In this document: positions 12,630 to 23,774 of the stretch, piece by piece | Position numbering within the stretch: the stretch's first letter is position 1 | Layout of the letters: every line of letters begins with the position of its first letter | Source of the DNA: Gigaspora rosea | Taxonomy: Eukaryota; Glomeromycota; Glomeromycetes; Diversisporales; Gigasporaceae | Direction of reading: 5' to 3' | Assembly: GCA_003550325.1 (NCBI GenBank) | Contig: QKWP01000695.1 | Location: forward strand, 157,048-221,047 | DNA length: 64,000 bases | Position numbers and translations under genes: made by a program | Notes under the pieces: generated by a model | Told to the model about the DNA's origin: nothing | What the model saw: only the letters and a program-made list of their open reading frames with translations | Databases searched by the model: none

Positions 12630-13577
12630 ATTATAACACACATATTGATATCTATAAACAAATATGTAAGCCTTGTACTGTACAAACCTATAGGCAATTT
12701 TATAATTCTAATTGACTTTATAATTTTTTTTAGAAATCATTTTAAAGATACATTTATCATTTATAATGTTACTTAAAAATGAGGCTAACCGATATTTATT
12801 TAATCATTGTAATGGTATCAAGAAACTACTGCACTTAATTCAGTTTTTAGCATTTGAAGGTTATACACGAAAACCAATTCCAATAAATCAACTCGATTGA
12901 AGAATTGTGCTTGCAATACTATTTAAGCTTTATTTGAGATAGTGATATGAACCGTTATCTGTTTAATGTTTAAACAATAGTAAATTCAATGGACTTATTA
13001 TTGTTTAGACATATAACAGATAATGGTTCACCACTAATTTGAGAACAAGTTCTATTTATATATTTTACCATTGCATAATGTAATCGCGGAATTTATAATG
13101 GACTGCCCGATTTGGACCGGTCCTAATTTACGGACTGTGGACTGCTTAGACCGGTTCAAAAGACTGGTTCAGACGCGGTCTTTGCCAGATCGTAACATCC
13201 CTACAAGAATGATGATATTTTAACATTACTGCATTACTTCTTTAAAAAAATAACTTTATAAAAGAATACTGGTTTACGTGTAATCTTGCATTTTTTTGCG
13301 TGATAATATCAATTTATTACTTTTTTTCAAATACATCTAACCAAATTGCTGAATAAACAGCACCTTTGCCAATTTATTGAATATTTTCTAATCTATCAAA
13401 AGGAATTCATTGTATCACTTTATCATAGTATTTTGCGATTCTTTGATAAGTTCTTCGTCCACTTTTTATCTATTTTCTTAAAATCATCAAACCATGACGA
13501 ATTTTCTGAGTTGGAATTTTCCTCTTTAACCTGTTTTAAATCTGGATCCATAGCGTATTATTAAAAAAAAAAAAAAG

Positions 13578-13722
13578 TACAGTCAAACCTCTCTAAATGC
13601 ATAGCGAGAGGCCAATAAAAAACCTTGCATTAAAGAGGTATTGCATTTAGGGAGGTAAAAATCTATAAGTAACATATGAGTTGGGTCCAAATCAAGTATT
13701 TTATTTAGGGAGGCTGACTGTA
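13578..13722. mobile_element. Tc1/mariner-type MITE, about 145 bp
   Basis: TIRs are TACAGTCAAACCTCTCTAAA and the complement of TTTAGGGAGGCTGACTGTA. Terminal TACAGT and a TA target are typical of Tc1/mariner/pogo elements. It lies just upstream of the kinase pseudogene start. Confidence 0.7.
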
Positions 13723-14319
13723 CATACGCACGTACGTACTTTTCACAGTATGGTGTGCACATTTTTAACCTACGGTATCTCTAAACTTAACATCCCTTGC
13801 CATATTCATCTCTTTAGTAGTGAAACCCTTGTTATCATATGTTATCAGATACATCAGAAATTTGATAATCTGATATAACCGCCAATAAAAAAGAATTTCT
13901 ATCAGAGTTATAAAAAAAATATTTATTATCGCTATTTTTTTTTTTTTGTTCTACTTAGTTTTCACCTCGATTAAGGCAGTCAGTTCTGGGGTCCCTAAAA
14001 TCGCCGGTATACATTCGACGTACTTTGGGTCGTGTAGAAATGTCGTGTAAACTCGTCGTCGTGTAAATTCACCGGAAATGCTTAGGTTTGGGAAAGTGGA
14101 AATAATATTAGCACCTACTTTTTGCAAAAATAACACGCTGACTTCTTAACAATACCGCGTTTTTTTTTTTGATATTGAAAATAATATGCAACAGGACACG
14201 CGTTGACTCTTTTGGATTCACCTTGCAATAACGCCGCGTTGAATTTTTTGTTTGTACTGGTAAGTACTTTCGCTTACTTAGTATGGTACCACATGTCATA
14301 AGTTGACCTGGGAACTACG
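13723..14319. other. intergenic DNA beside the minisatellite
   Basis: There is no firm gene. Minus-strand frames at 13951-14136 and 14108-14299 overlap each other and contain repeated AACGCG words. They have no recognised domain and may be part of the unit that carries the minisatellite. Confidence 0.3.
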
Positions 14320-14870
14320 ATTCTGTACAAGTTGTTAGGGACGCGAGTGATCTACTGGATGTTCAAGTTGATAGGGACGAGGGTGAACTTAGCCGTATGG
14401 AACAAGGGTGAACTCAGCCATATGGGACAAGGGTGAACTCAGCCGTATGGGACAAGGATGAATTATAGTTGCAACGACGAGGATGAATTGCAGTTGTAGA
14501 GACGAGGATGAATTGCAGTTGTAGTGACGAGAATGAATTGCAGTTGCAGCGACGAGAATGAATTACAGTTGTAGCGACGAGGATGAACTACAACTAAGTT
14601 GTAGGGACAAGGTTGAACTCAACTGTAAGGACGAGGGTGAACTCAACTATTAAGGACAAGGGTGAACTCAACTGTTAAGGACAAGGGTGAACTCAACTGT
14701 CAAGGACGAGGGATGACGATGAACTGCGGTTGTAGCGACGAGGATGAACTGCGGCTGTAGTGACGAGGATAAACTACAATTTGAACCGATTTGTAGGGAA
14801 AACTACAATGGCCTGCCAACTCGTAGTGATGCGGATGAACTGCAATTATGTTACAAATTGCAGGGACTAG
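14320..14870. repeat. 25-bp minisatellite with three unit types
   Basis: About 20 imperfect copies of a 25-base unit occur in blocks. One type is built on GACAAGGGTGAACTCAGCCG (14365-14460), one on GACGAGGATGAATTGCAGTT (14470-14600 and again 14710-14790) and one on GACAAGGGTGAACTCAACTG (14600-14705). Because 25 is not a multiple of three, no single protein repeat is conserved, which argues for a non-coding satellite. Confidence 0.85.
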
Positions 14871-15361
14871 GGCATATATGGCAAATATGTGGTTGTTATG
14901 ATGATATCTTTAATACTAACTTTTGTTGTTTGTTAGTGTAATTTTTATAGCTCTCTTTGGAAGAAATTCTCAACCTATTGACTCTCGCTATAGTGAAGAA
15001 TTTTGAAACGTAAACTCGATATAATGAAGTACGTATAATATTCTCTCGATATAATCTATAGTGAAGATTTTTTTCTTAGCCCGTTGTTTTTACACAGTTT
15101 TTAGTTTAATAAACTTTGTGATCATTATTTGATGATTTTTTATATCTGCTACTTAAAAAAATAAGTCCTCGACTAGTTAATTGGATTTTCATTAATTTCT
15201 TGGATCTTGAAGTTTAAAAGATAATAAATATTTTTCGAATTATTTTTATCTGAGTACAATTAATTTCTTCTAAGTAATCAAGTTTAAATTTAAAAAATTA
15301 TACAGTAATAAAAAAAAATTTTTGATATATGCGTAGAATATAGTATTAGGAAAGAAGTTTG
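14871..15361. other. AT-rich intergenic DNA
   Basis: Repeated CTCGATATAAT words at 15015-15060 resemble a degraded Tc1/pogo-type MITE. Nothing else is seen. Confidence 0.3.
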
Positions 15362-15604
15362 CTATTTATCGCCAGTGGTGATCATCACCAATGTATATTT
15401 TGTATCTTTAAATTTTGTCTATGAAATTACCTTTGAGGCTCTAACAAAAAAAATTTCTCGTAAAATTTTGGTATAAACTATACCCCCTGCCCATCCCAGT
15501 TCTTACCCTAACCCTAAAATTAATCAATTTTTAATTTTTATTTCGGCAAAAACTTTTTATTAATTTTTAATCACTGGTGATGATCACCACTGGCAATAAG
15601 TAGT
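15362..15604. mobile_element. MITE, about 240 bp, TIR with GCCAGTGGTGATCATCACC
   Basis: Both ends carry the exact block GCCAGTGGTGATCATCACCA in opposite orientation (15371 onward and its complement ending near 15595), extended to about 30 bp with few mismatches. There is no coding potential. Internal ACTATACC and CTAACCCTAA words are shared with block B of the inverted duplication. Confidence 0.75.
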
Positions 15605-16737
15605 AATTTTCATTAGGAAAATGTTTACAATGTTGATACGCTAAAATGGTTAATTTTATTAGCTGTTAGCATAATAATAAATTTATTATATCTTATTTCA
15701 TGGGATGCCATAAACTAAAGCGTATCATAATCACGTAATAGCTGGCCAATCAAATTATAAAATTTTTATATCTTCGGCGAAGCAAAACAAGAAAAAGCGA
15801 AAACCCTGAAAAATACAAAAAAACGGCAGTCTAAACATACCTTGGTGGGTTAATTAAAAATGACGGGAAGGCAATTTTGCTAATATAAAACTATCTAAAA
15901 CCTATCTAACCCTAATATAAGATGCCCAATCCTAAAGTTAATTCGATAAAATATATAATAGGAATTTGCTCCGCTTTAGACGTACACGTACACCCAAAAA
16001 GGAAAATAATGATTATTTATTATTTGCACGGGTCTTATATATGGGATTGTTACGTTAGACATAGGGATCCTAATTTTCTGCTGCGACAAACCCCAAATTC
16101 TGCCTGCTTTACACTTAGAATTATGCGATAAATTTTTTAAGGGTAGGGTATAAACATTTCCAATTTTATATAAAATAGATTGTAGATCAACATTGTGTAA
16201 CCAATATAGAAATTGAATGCCTAATTCAAATCTAGAATATTCCACGCATTCAATATACGTTAAAATTGAAATCGTATTGTATTACAAAAATTTTTGAATT
16301 AATATACGTTGTTACCCTAAGGGTAAATTAAAATTTTTTATACTAACGATAGCTTACTTTTAGAGTCGCCGTGTTGTAGGTGTCATCATTGCTGGAGTTG
16401 TCGAATGTGGTGTCGTTCGCGCTGTTGTGTTACTAGAGCCTTGAAGTAAAATCGTATGAATGTAGATTCGTCGTTCAGTGTCGTCGCTTTACTGGAAGTT
16501 TTGTTGGCGAAATTTCGTTGTTTAGGCTTCGTCGTTTTGGTGCTCCTGTGGGAGTAGATTTTATCGCTTGTTGTGGTCCCGTCATCTAAAGTGTCGTTGT
16601 TTTCACACTTTCAGGTTAGTGTGGATTTCGTTTTTTGCGCTATTGGGTGATTCGTTGTTTTTAGTGAATACACTTTACAAGAACTTTATACTGACTTTTC
16701 AGATCTTTCAATGATTAGAAGATAGTGATCTTGTGTA
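15605..16737. other. intergenic DNA with a GTCGTT-rich stretch
   Basis: Positions 15770-15950 are a degraded relative of the MITEs at 21695 and 29980 (shared AACGGCAGTC and GGGAAGGCAATTTT). Positions 16365-16640 are unusually GC-rich for this window and full of GTCGTT/TCGTCG words. No frame is maintained, so this may be the leader of a mobile element. No gene is recognised. Confidence 0.35.
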
Positions 16738-16950
16738 TCGAAGGATCAAGACCTAGGTGTTTAGGGCCAGATAGCTTTATTGAATTAGCTATGAAATGTA
16801 TGGATAAAGATCATGATAAACGACCTACTGCAACAGAATAACTGACGAACAAAAACACATTAAAGAATTAATGGATGACAACTTTTTAAAATTATGTATT
16901 ACAAAACTTTTGGAATTAGGGAAGGAATAATGAACCTAGTAAGCACCTTT
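16738..16950 (+). pseudogene. C-terminal fragment of a TKL-type kinase
   Basis: Frame text IEGSRPRCLGPDSFIELAMK followed by CMDKDHDKRPTATE is the C-terminal kinase subdomain with the conserved Arg of the RP motif. It then continues in another frame as DEQKHIKELMDDNFLKLC. Only this end of the kinase is present and a stop interrupts it, so it is a relic. It is a different paralogue from the pseudogene at 11039-13551. Confidence 0.65.
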
Positions 16951-17150
16951 GATTTTTTAGTTAAGGCCAAAGTAAGAAAAGAAATTAACAATTTACCAAC
17001 TTCATTATATATTAAATCTCCAACCATAGACGACAAAGGATACGGCATGAACAATTCTACATTAATTAAGAGATGCGAGATGGGAGTAAAAGTAAGGGTT
17101 TTTAAGTGTAATTAATGATCACCAAGGGCGGGGTAATTAAGTAGTAATTA

Positions 17151-17238
17151 AATAAAAGCGACGGATAAAGGTATTAATAGTGGTAAGCAGTTAAAATAAA
17201 AGCGACGGATAAAGGTATTAATAGTGGTAAGCAGTTAA
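17151..17238. repeat. 44-bp tandem duplication, two copies
   Basis: The 44-base unit beginning AATAAAAGCGACGGATAAAG is repeated without a mismatch, which suggests a recent event. Confidence 0.9.
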
Positions 17239-17639
17239 AGTTCGGGAAGGGTTAAATAAAATGAATAATAAAATTAACGTAATGATCCTTTTAACAAAAT
17301 AAAACTGTGGAGAAATCGATGCTTAAACTTTAGTTAAACCTATTTAAAGTCTGAGGAAATTTTATTAACGAAAATTTAAGGCCTTTAAATACTACAAACT
17401 ACTGTGCTTTATTTCTTATATTCTTAATGCTACAACGCTGCTTCACAGCGTTGTGTACACAATAATGTCGCGTAGAAAATAATCATTATATTCTTCCCAT
17501 AGAATCTTCCTACTACCTTGTTAACCCAACAATTATAGACCAACAATTCCTTAACTATCCTACAATTATTTAATCCCCAGCCCTTTTCCGTTCAATTTAC
17601 ACCTCATGTTATCACATGGTACTTTAAATAGAAAAAGTT

Positions 17640-18170
17640 CGACTTTGTACAATATCTTGAAGCTTGAAGGCAGGTTCATTATAAAGGCGAACAATGGGAA
17701 CAGGAATGACAAAATTTAATCGACCCTCTGCGTGATGCCGAAGATTTACCAACCCTAGAAACTTATTAGTTACATTTGTAATAAATTGAAAATGTACAAA
17801 AAAACAAAAAGGTTACATGTTATGATCGGGAAGATTCAGCCGCAAAGTAGGGAAGTTAGTGTAAAGGTTCATCTGCATCTTCTGAACTAGGGTATAACCG
17901 TGGAAGATTTCAAGAAGTCAACGCGTGTTCTTGCAAATGCATCTGCTATTAGTTTTCTCCCTTAAGGTTAAAACTCAGGGGGGCAGCATAATGTTCTTTT
18001 TGTATATAAAAAAAAGCTTCGGTATAATAAAAAATATTTTATACGAACGTATCGATATAAAAACTCGAACTGATTGGATAATGATTTGTTCTAGACTCCT
18101 AACAGAAGATTTGGCCCCTTTGTATCACACAGGAAAAACATATAGGCACCTTGGAAAACTTTGGTAATTA
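17640..18170 (+). pseudogene. decayed coding remnant, family unknown
   Basis: Coding-like pieces on the plus strand include QNLIDPLRDAEDLPTLETY, GSSASSELGYNRGRFQEVNA and, at 18030-18167, RTDWIMICSRLLTEDLAPLY. They lie in different frames with stops between them. The family is not recognised. A lineage-specific gene or transposon ORF is possible. Confidence 0.35.
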
Positions 18171-18570
18171 TTTGGAGTAGAATTTTCTCAAATAAAACGG
18201 GTTTCTAACTATCATTACTATAAATAGAAAGTTCTTATCTGCATGTCATGAAATTTTGGCAAAAACTCGTTAGAGCATTAAAAAGTTTTGCTTGTGACGA
18301 ATTTTTACTTCCTATGTAAAAATCTGTGATACCACGTAGATCATATGAAAAATGATCTACGTATACCCTACCCTTAAAATTATGCTACAGATTATGCAGA
18401 TCATAGAAATATGTGATCACCAGAGTTGTTATGTTGTTATTGTAAGTCCCATCAAGTAACTTACCAATAAAACCACAGAATCTGTGTAATATAAAATTAC
18501 GAAAAGAATCGTGTTTACAAAACTGTCTTTTACGCCAAACAACAAAATCCCCTGCAAAATTTTAGTATAA

Positions 18571-18722
18571 GGCCACGCAAAGTTAATGTTTCGTTTTGCA
18601 TAACTCGCTGACCTTTTTTTTTATATTAATTTACAGTAGATTAAAAAAAAAATCGACTTGCCGACTGAAATTTTGGAACACCATGTTATGCAAAACGAAA
18701 AATTAACTTTGTGTGGCCTAAT
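18571..18722. mobile_element. short intact MITE of the GGCCACGCAAAGTT family
   Basis: GGCCACGCAAAGTTAATGTT at the left and the complement GGCCACACAAAGTTAATTTT at the right, both running on to TCGTTTTGCATAAC, make TIRs of about 34 bp around a core of about 80 bp. It is flanked by TA. The same family is expanded at 11870-12629. Confidence 0.8.
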
Positions 18723-19167
18723 ATATGTTTCTTGTTAAATTTTTATACTACTTTAACGGTATGTTTTATTACTTACCAATTGACCGTTATTTGAAATTTC
18801 AAATCTGATGATTACTCGATCTTTAATTCCGGCCATTATGCTTTATTAATATGCAATATTCGCGAATTATGCGTATATATTATGCTATCGCACACTGTGT
18901 AATAAGATAGTTATTATATGGGTATGTTGAATAACTGGGTTATCCATACAATAACTATAAATGATTTATCCTATGTAAGTGCCAAAAAAATGTGCGGCAA
19001 AAAAGAATTAGGTGCAAAGTCTTACTATGAAACTACAAATACTCATTAAGTTATTAAAAATGTTCCTGAGCCAATTTTACCATAGAGCAGACTTATTTCA
19101 AGCTTATACGCTTTGAGTTATGTACTTTTCGACGTTATTTATTTCTCATTTTGATTTCATAATACAG

Positions 19168-19446
19168 CAAAGACAATAGCACCAAAAAGACAATCTGTAA
19201 TCAAACAAAAGCCATGCAAAAATTTTGGATTTTTTTTTTTTTTTTTTTTTTAAAAAAAAAGTTATAATGCTTGTAAAGTTATGATAATAATAATTATATA
19301 TATATTAATACTACCAACACCAGAAATTAACGTCAGTTATAAATAGAAATATCGAGCAAGTTATAGCATCAAGAGCAGAATTTGTTGGTGGAAAGAAACT
19401 TAATTTAATTAAAGGAGAGACCAAGAAAGATAAAAAGCTAAAATAG
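19168..19446 (+). pseudogene. truncated duplicate of the UPF0390 gene (exons 2 and 3)
   Basis: This is part of block B. It copies exon 2 and exon 3 of the gene at 34181-34632 but lacks exon 1 and the promoter. The exon 2 copy has lost one A, which shifts the frame, and its donor GT is gone. Exon 3 still reads NRNIEQVIASRAEFVGGKKL to the same stop, with Ser replaced by Phe. The few differences point to a fairly recent copy. Confidence 0.85.
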
Positions 19447-21694
19447 ATTGCGATCTTTTTCTTTTTTTCATCGTGTTTAATTTATTTAACAAGTAAGATA
19501 TAATGATTGTTTCTATTTCACATTTTTACAATTTAGGCTTACTATCATGCTACTTGTTTCATTTCATTCACAATAATTTTAGCAAATGGTTTTTAAAAAG
19601 GCAATTACTATTTGTGTGCGGGTAATTTAGAAACCAACCGATATCTTAAAATTTCGATTATGATTGGTATAAACTATACCTCACCCTAGTCTCAAAACCC
19701 ACCTTTACCCCAACCATAAGCAAGGGTTTAATTTTTCGTTTGTAAAAATTTTGATTGGATGTTACAAATTACAGAATTAATAAAATTATAATCTTGAAAT
19801 CTTTTATTAATGTTTTAAATTAATAAAATATACAAAATTTATATTTGAAACTGAAATAATATCAAAAATTTATTGTCTAATTAATTTTCTACTCACAAAC
19901 CAGTATTATAAAATTCACCAGATATGAACTTGAGGTTTCAGTTTCTTATCAAGAACAGTACGCAAATAATTTTTAAACCTCATCAGCTGATTGATTCATC
20001 AGTATAGTATTTTATTATATAAGGATTCCATTATTAACATATTGAAAACCATCATGTATTCGTTCAGATTCAATAATTTCTACTCATTTACTAATTTCTA
20101 GAAATGTATAAATTCCACAAATCATATGACTTTGTGAGAAACCTCGAAGAAGTCCAAAATTTTGAGTTCAACGGATTTATTTTTTTTTATATTCGATATA
20201 TTACTAATCGCGTGCTATGATCTCACAAAACCTATTCTCATATGTTTTTTTACGCAATATAAGTTGACAAAAACTTTATTAATCAAGTGATATTAAAATT
20301 TTATATTACAAATTCTAGCGAATAAAAAAAAAACACCAAAAAGCTACTGAGCCCAACAAAATAATACTATAAAAAAACAAACTAAAACCTGAAAGAAGTA
20401 TATACATCAAAGAAAGCTACCAAAAAAAATCCTCCACCAAAACCTAACAAAACTGCCAAATCTTAATAAACGTAATAAAAACTTGTTGGTCGTCAATCCG
20501 GGTAAGAGATAGGCGTCCTTCTTCGTTACAGCGTTTAATTTTGTTGCTTGATATGACTTCAATATCACCAAAATACAACGACATTAATAACGATGTTCTA
20601 GTAAAAGAAACAATTATTAAAGAAAGAGTTTAGTATAAAAATTATCAGAAATGCGTAACAAAAAAATATGTTGGTACCTGTCAGTTATTATTTAAAACTA
20701 AATCCAGGACGAGGACCAGGACCAGGACACATGACGAGAACGAAGTGATCTTTGGTAAAAAACGACAATAACTGGTCTGCGAAATTCCAAATTCACATTT
20801 ACAAAAGCTACTCCTGTACTCCCATTTCATCTTCAAGGTTCTCACCTTTTTTGTAAGAATTCATCGTCGTTAACAATTGAGAAATTTATAATTTTCTTAG
20901 GTAAAAAAAAAAAGCGAGGCGTATATATATAGTTACAAATAATATGTATCTACTTGCTAATTTTATCTCATAACATTTTCGTCAAGTGTCGGCCAAGCAT
21001 TTGGTTAAATCTCTCAATTTCTCCTGACTTTGTGGATGCCTGGCGCGACCATGAAGGTTTCATCTTTTATATCCTAAATATGTGATTGCAAAAAAAAAAA
21101 AAAAAAAAATTTAATTAATAATGTATTAAGTAGTCATATTTCATTAATCATTAAATTGCTTTTGTAAATAACCAATCTGTAAGACCACAAAAGCAAAAAA
21201 AATAACCAATTCATTCTCTTGAATCGGCAGACCTTCCTAGGATTGACATAGTATTGACGTTCTGATTTTCTCGAATCAACCATATCAAATCATAACGTAG
21301 ACAAAGATAACTAATTCATTCTCTAGAATTAGTAGGCCTTTATACAAAGGTGCATCATCTGCCTAACCATTATGTCCTAGGATTGAAAGCCGAGTGGTCC
21401 TTGGCGGTTACAAAAGCAATTTAACCGTCACTATAAAATATACCTACATTAATGTTTTTTAATAAGTGTGGATGATAGAAAAAAAAATAACATAATCTGC
21501 ACGTTCGTATCGGTTTAACCTTTCTTGCAAAGTGACGTTTCTGTAATTAATGGGTATATTATGTGAATAAGGATTGATGAAAAAATTTGTGTGAGCAAAA
21601 AAGCAAATAGGAGAAGTTTATATATCATAATTAATGTGAGGAGTGTTGCGTATTATAATACAATACTACGGATAAAAACACACACATGATTTAC

Positions 21695-21985
21695 CCAAAA
21701 AAGAGGGCCATGTACCTACGTGCCATTTCGTGTGTAAATCAACCAACCGGAGTCGCGAAATTTTGTTTACGCGGATCAGCCCTAAGAAGTCAAAAATCAA
21801 AAAAAAACGCAAGAGCATAAAAACGGCAGTCTTAACCTATCTTGGGCCATTAATAAAAAATGTCGGGAAGGCAATTTTACCTATACTTTTGTTTAATCTT
21901 AACCCGACCCTAATGCTAAATAGGCTCTAACACTGATTTTAACTAAAATTTCAAAAAATCACGTGGGTACATGACTTTAGCCATC
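21695..21985. mobile_element. MITE with GCCATGTACCYACGTG termini (left copy)
   Basis: GCCATGTACCTACGTG near 21708 pairs with the complement GTCATGTACCCACGTG near 21972. It is part of block D and homologous to 29980-30270. Related fragments lie at 10605 and 15770. Confidence 0.65.
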
Positions 21986-22355
21986 CCCCATAAACAGGAC
22001 GATGGGCCCTCAAAAGTAGAAACCAGACAATTTGACAATTTTTTGAAAATTAACCTGTTTGATTGATTAGGTGTAAAATTTAATGACAAAGCTTTTTTAC
22101 TTAATAATGAAAGTCTGATCACTTAATAAATTTTGTGATACAATGGTTAAAAGCTTTTGACGCTTAATTTAAAAATAGATTTACTGCGATTTTGAAGCAA
22201 TTTACAGGTCTATAGATCTGATAATCCTGTTTAAACAGGTTTGTTAATCATGGATATGCTATTTTTAGATTGTTTTGATTTTGTGTAACAAAATAGTTTT
22301 TGCTGATTTTCTCAAAACCCGTGATCTGCCAAATTGTCTGGTTTCTACTTTTGAG

Positions 22356-23315
22356 TAGGGTGCAGAGTAGGCCGGGCTAAACCTGGAAATTAGCGGGCCG
22401 GCCGGGCTCGGGCCTAGTTTCGGGCTCACATTTAATAAAGTGGGCCGGGTTCGGGTCGGGCCTAAAAAATATCGGGCTGGTTCCGGGCCTCTGTAATATA
22501 CCTGATTATGCCCGGTTAGGCCTGGTAAACCCTAGAGGTAGATTACATATATATACTATAGGTATTTTCAAATATGCTTTTGCTTTTTGCTTTTTTTTTT
22601 CAACAAAAGCCGAACTTGGGTTTTGTTGAAAAAAAAAGCAAAAAGCAAAAGTATATTTGAAAATACCTTATATTGTAGTTATAATGTAGGGGTAAGAAAT
22701 TTAATTCTTGTGCACTAACCGATACGGTGCAAGAATAAAAACCTCAATTTTACCTTATTCGTTACAGAAGTAGATATTGATTTAAATTGTGTTACTTGAT
22801 TATCTTTTTTTTAAGGAATAAGATTTTAATTTTTGTCCTGAAATAATAGTGATTTTTAGACTTGCACTATACATACGTATGTACGTAAACTTCACTAGGT
22901 AGGAAAACATACCCTTAGTAAGAAATCAAAAAGCCAGACAAGTAAGTCTGGTGAACGAATATAGATTAGAAGAACATTTTGAATATATTATTATCCATGC
23001 TATCGGTTTCAACACTATACTATCGGCTCTTAAAAAAAGGTTTTAATACGATTTCCGATGGCATCTTCTGCCATCAGAGTCAAAAATCTATATGAAATAC
23101 GGGCCGGACCGGGCTTGGGCCGAATTTAAAATAAAGCCCGGCCCGGTTTGCTTAGCGGGCTTTTTTGTCAGGCTTGAGCCCGATTTACAACAAGGCCCAG
23201 CCTGGTTTGTTTAACGGGCTTTTTGTCGGGCTTGGGCTTGAAATCGGGCCTAAAAAAATTTTTCGGGCTCTGTTTCGGGTCTTAGAAAGCCCGACCCGGC
23301 CCGTTTCGCACTCTA
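22356..23315. mobile_element. non-autonomous hAT element, 960 bp, with exact 8-bp TSD
   Basis: The element runs TAGGGTGCAGAG to CGCACTCTA and is flanked by identical CTTTTGAG copies (22348-22355 and 23316-23323). Subterminal regions are dense in GGGCCGGG and CGGGCCT, in sharp contrast with the AT-rich surroundings. No transposase is encoded. Confidence 0.88.
22561..22669. repeat. fold-back hairpin inside the hAT element
   Basis: Arms of nearly 50 bp, starting GGTATTTTCAAATATGCTTT and ending in the inverse AATACC, enclose a 10-base centre. The arms are almost perfectly complementary. Confidence 0.8.
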
Positions 23316-23774
23316 CTTTTGAGGGCCCATATATGCAATAGAATCATCACACACTTGTTATTTATTTTATTTAGATGCAACATGAAAGAAGATATTCGCA
23401 GCTTAAAATTATGTTTTACAGAAACTTTACTTTTAATTCTGTATTATTAAAAGCAGCGCATAACATAATAAGAAAAAAATTTTTTTGCATCGCTTTTCGC
23501 TACGTAGAAAACTAATTGCATATTTTGCATATTTTCCGTAGCATAGCGCATAATTTGTGCATATTTTAACGTTAAGTAAAAATCCACATAATTTTGCATA
23601 ATGCAGCATGCATAATTTGCATCATAATCCTGGACCCTTACATTTGATAAGCTTTTACATGTGAAGAATCGCGTGATTGGTATTTCAACCAATTAAATTT
23701 AGATACGATTCACGTTCATAAAATATAAAGAACGATCTTTTATGTGAACAAGTTTGTTTATTGTTATTTGAGAA

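Larger units (their letters stand above)
11738..13203. mobile_element. non-autonomous hAT element, 1466 bp, inserted in the kinase pseudogene
   Basis: The ends TGAGATGTTAC and the reverse complement of GTAACATCCCTA form hAT-like TIRs. Flanking 8-bp target-site duplications are CAAGATTG (11730-11737) and CAAGAATG (13204-13211). Subterminal DNA is rich in GGTCCGG/CCGGTT words on both sides (11750-11840 and 13095-13195). No transposase is encoded. The interior carries two further insertions. Confidence 0.75.
11039..13551 (-). pseudogene. TKL-type protein kinase pseudogene split by nested transposons
   Basis: Minus-strand fragments give a kinase of the type expanded in Rhizophagus. The 5' part (13551-13204) starts MDPDLKQVKEENSNSENSS and reaches a glycine-loop region IGKGAVYSAIWLD. 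The 3' part (11737-11039) has FFEVYGIT, MIVYQYANEGSLREYF, MGYVHKNLHSRNI, then CMDENPKN and ICQILFNWYQIFDF. A hAT element occupies 11738-13203 between them. Several frameshifts and stops are present. The catalytic loop reads HKNLH instead of HRDLH, so the catalytic Asp is gone. It is clearly dead. The family match is from recognition of conserved kinase blocks; the paralogue of origin cannot be named. Confidence 0.8.
18960..21985. repeat. left arm of a large inverted duplication (blocks A-B-C-D)
   Basis: Four blocks match the complement of 29765-34510. A (18960-19108) pairs with 29765-29948. B (19109-19796) pairs with 33836-34510. C (20036-20760) pairs with 30880-31575. D (21050-21985) pairs with 29981-30865. 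The block order here is a circular permutation of the partner. The A-B junction lies at about 19108, in AAGCTTATACGCTTT. Between B and C, 240 unrelated bases at about 19797-20035 replace a few bases of the partner. Confidence 0.85.
22010..23328. mobile_element. MITE with GGGCCCTCAAAAGTAG termini, host of a hAT insertion
   Basis: The left end GGGCCCTCAAAAGTAGAAAC (from 22012) and its inverse ending at 22355 plus 23324-23328 form TIRs of about 31 bp that share ACCAGACAATTTG inside. The right TIR is interrupted by the hAT element at 22356-23315. There is no coding potential. Confidence 0.75.

Noticed and set aside
21390-21440. tRNA-like text (GCCGAGTGGTCCTTGGCGGTTA)-type stretch, shortened here
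   Set aside because: The D-arm-like words are not followed by anticodon and T arms. The sequence is part of repeat block D and occurs in both arms.
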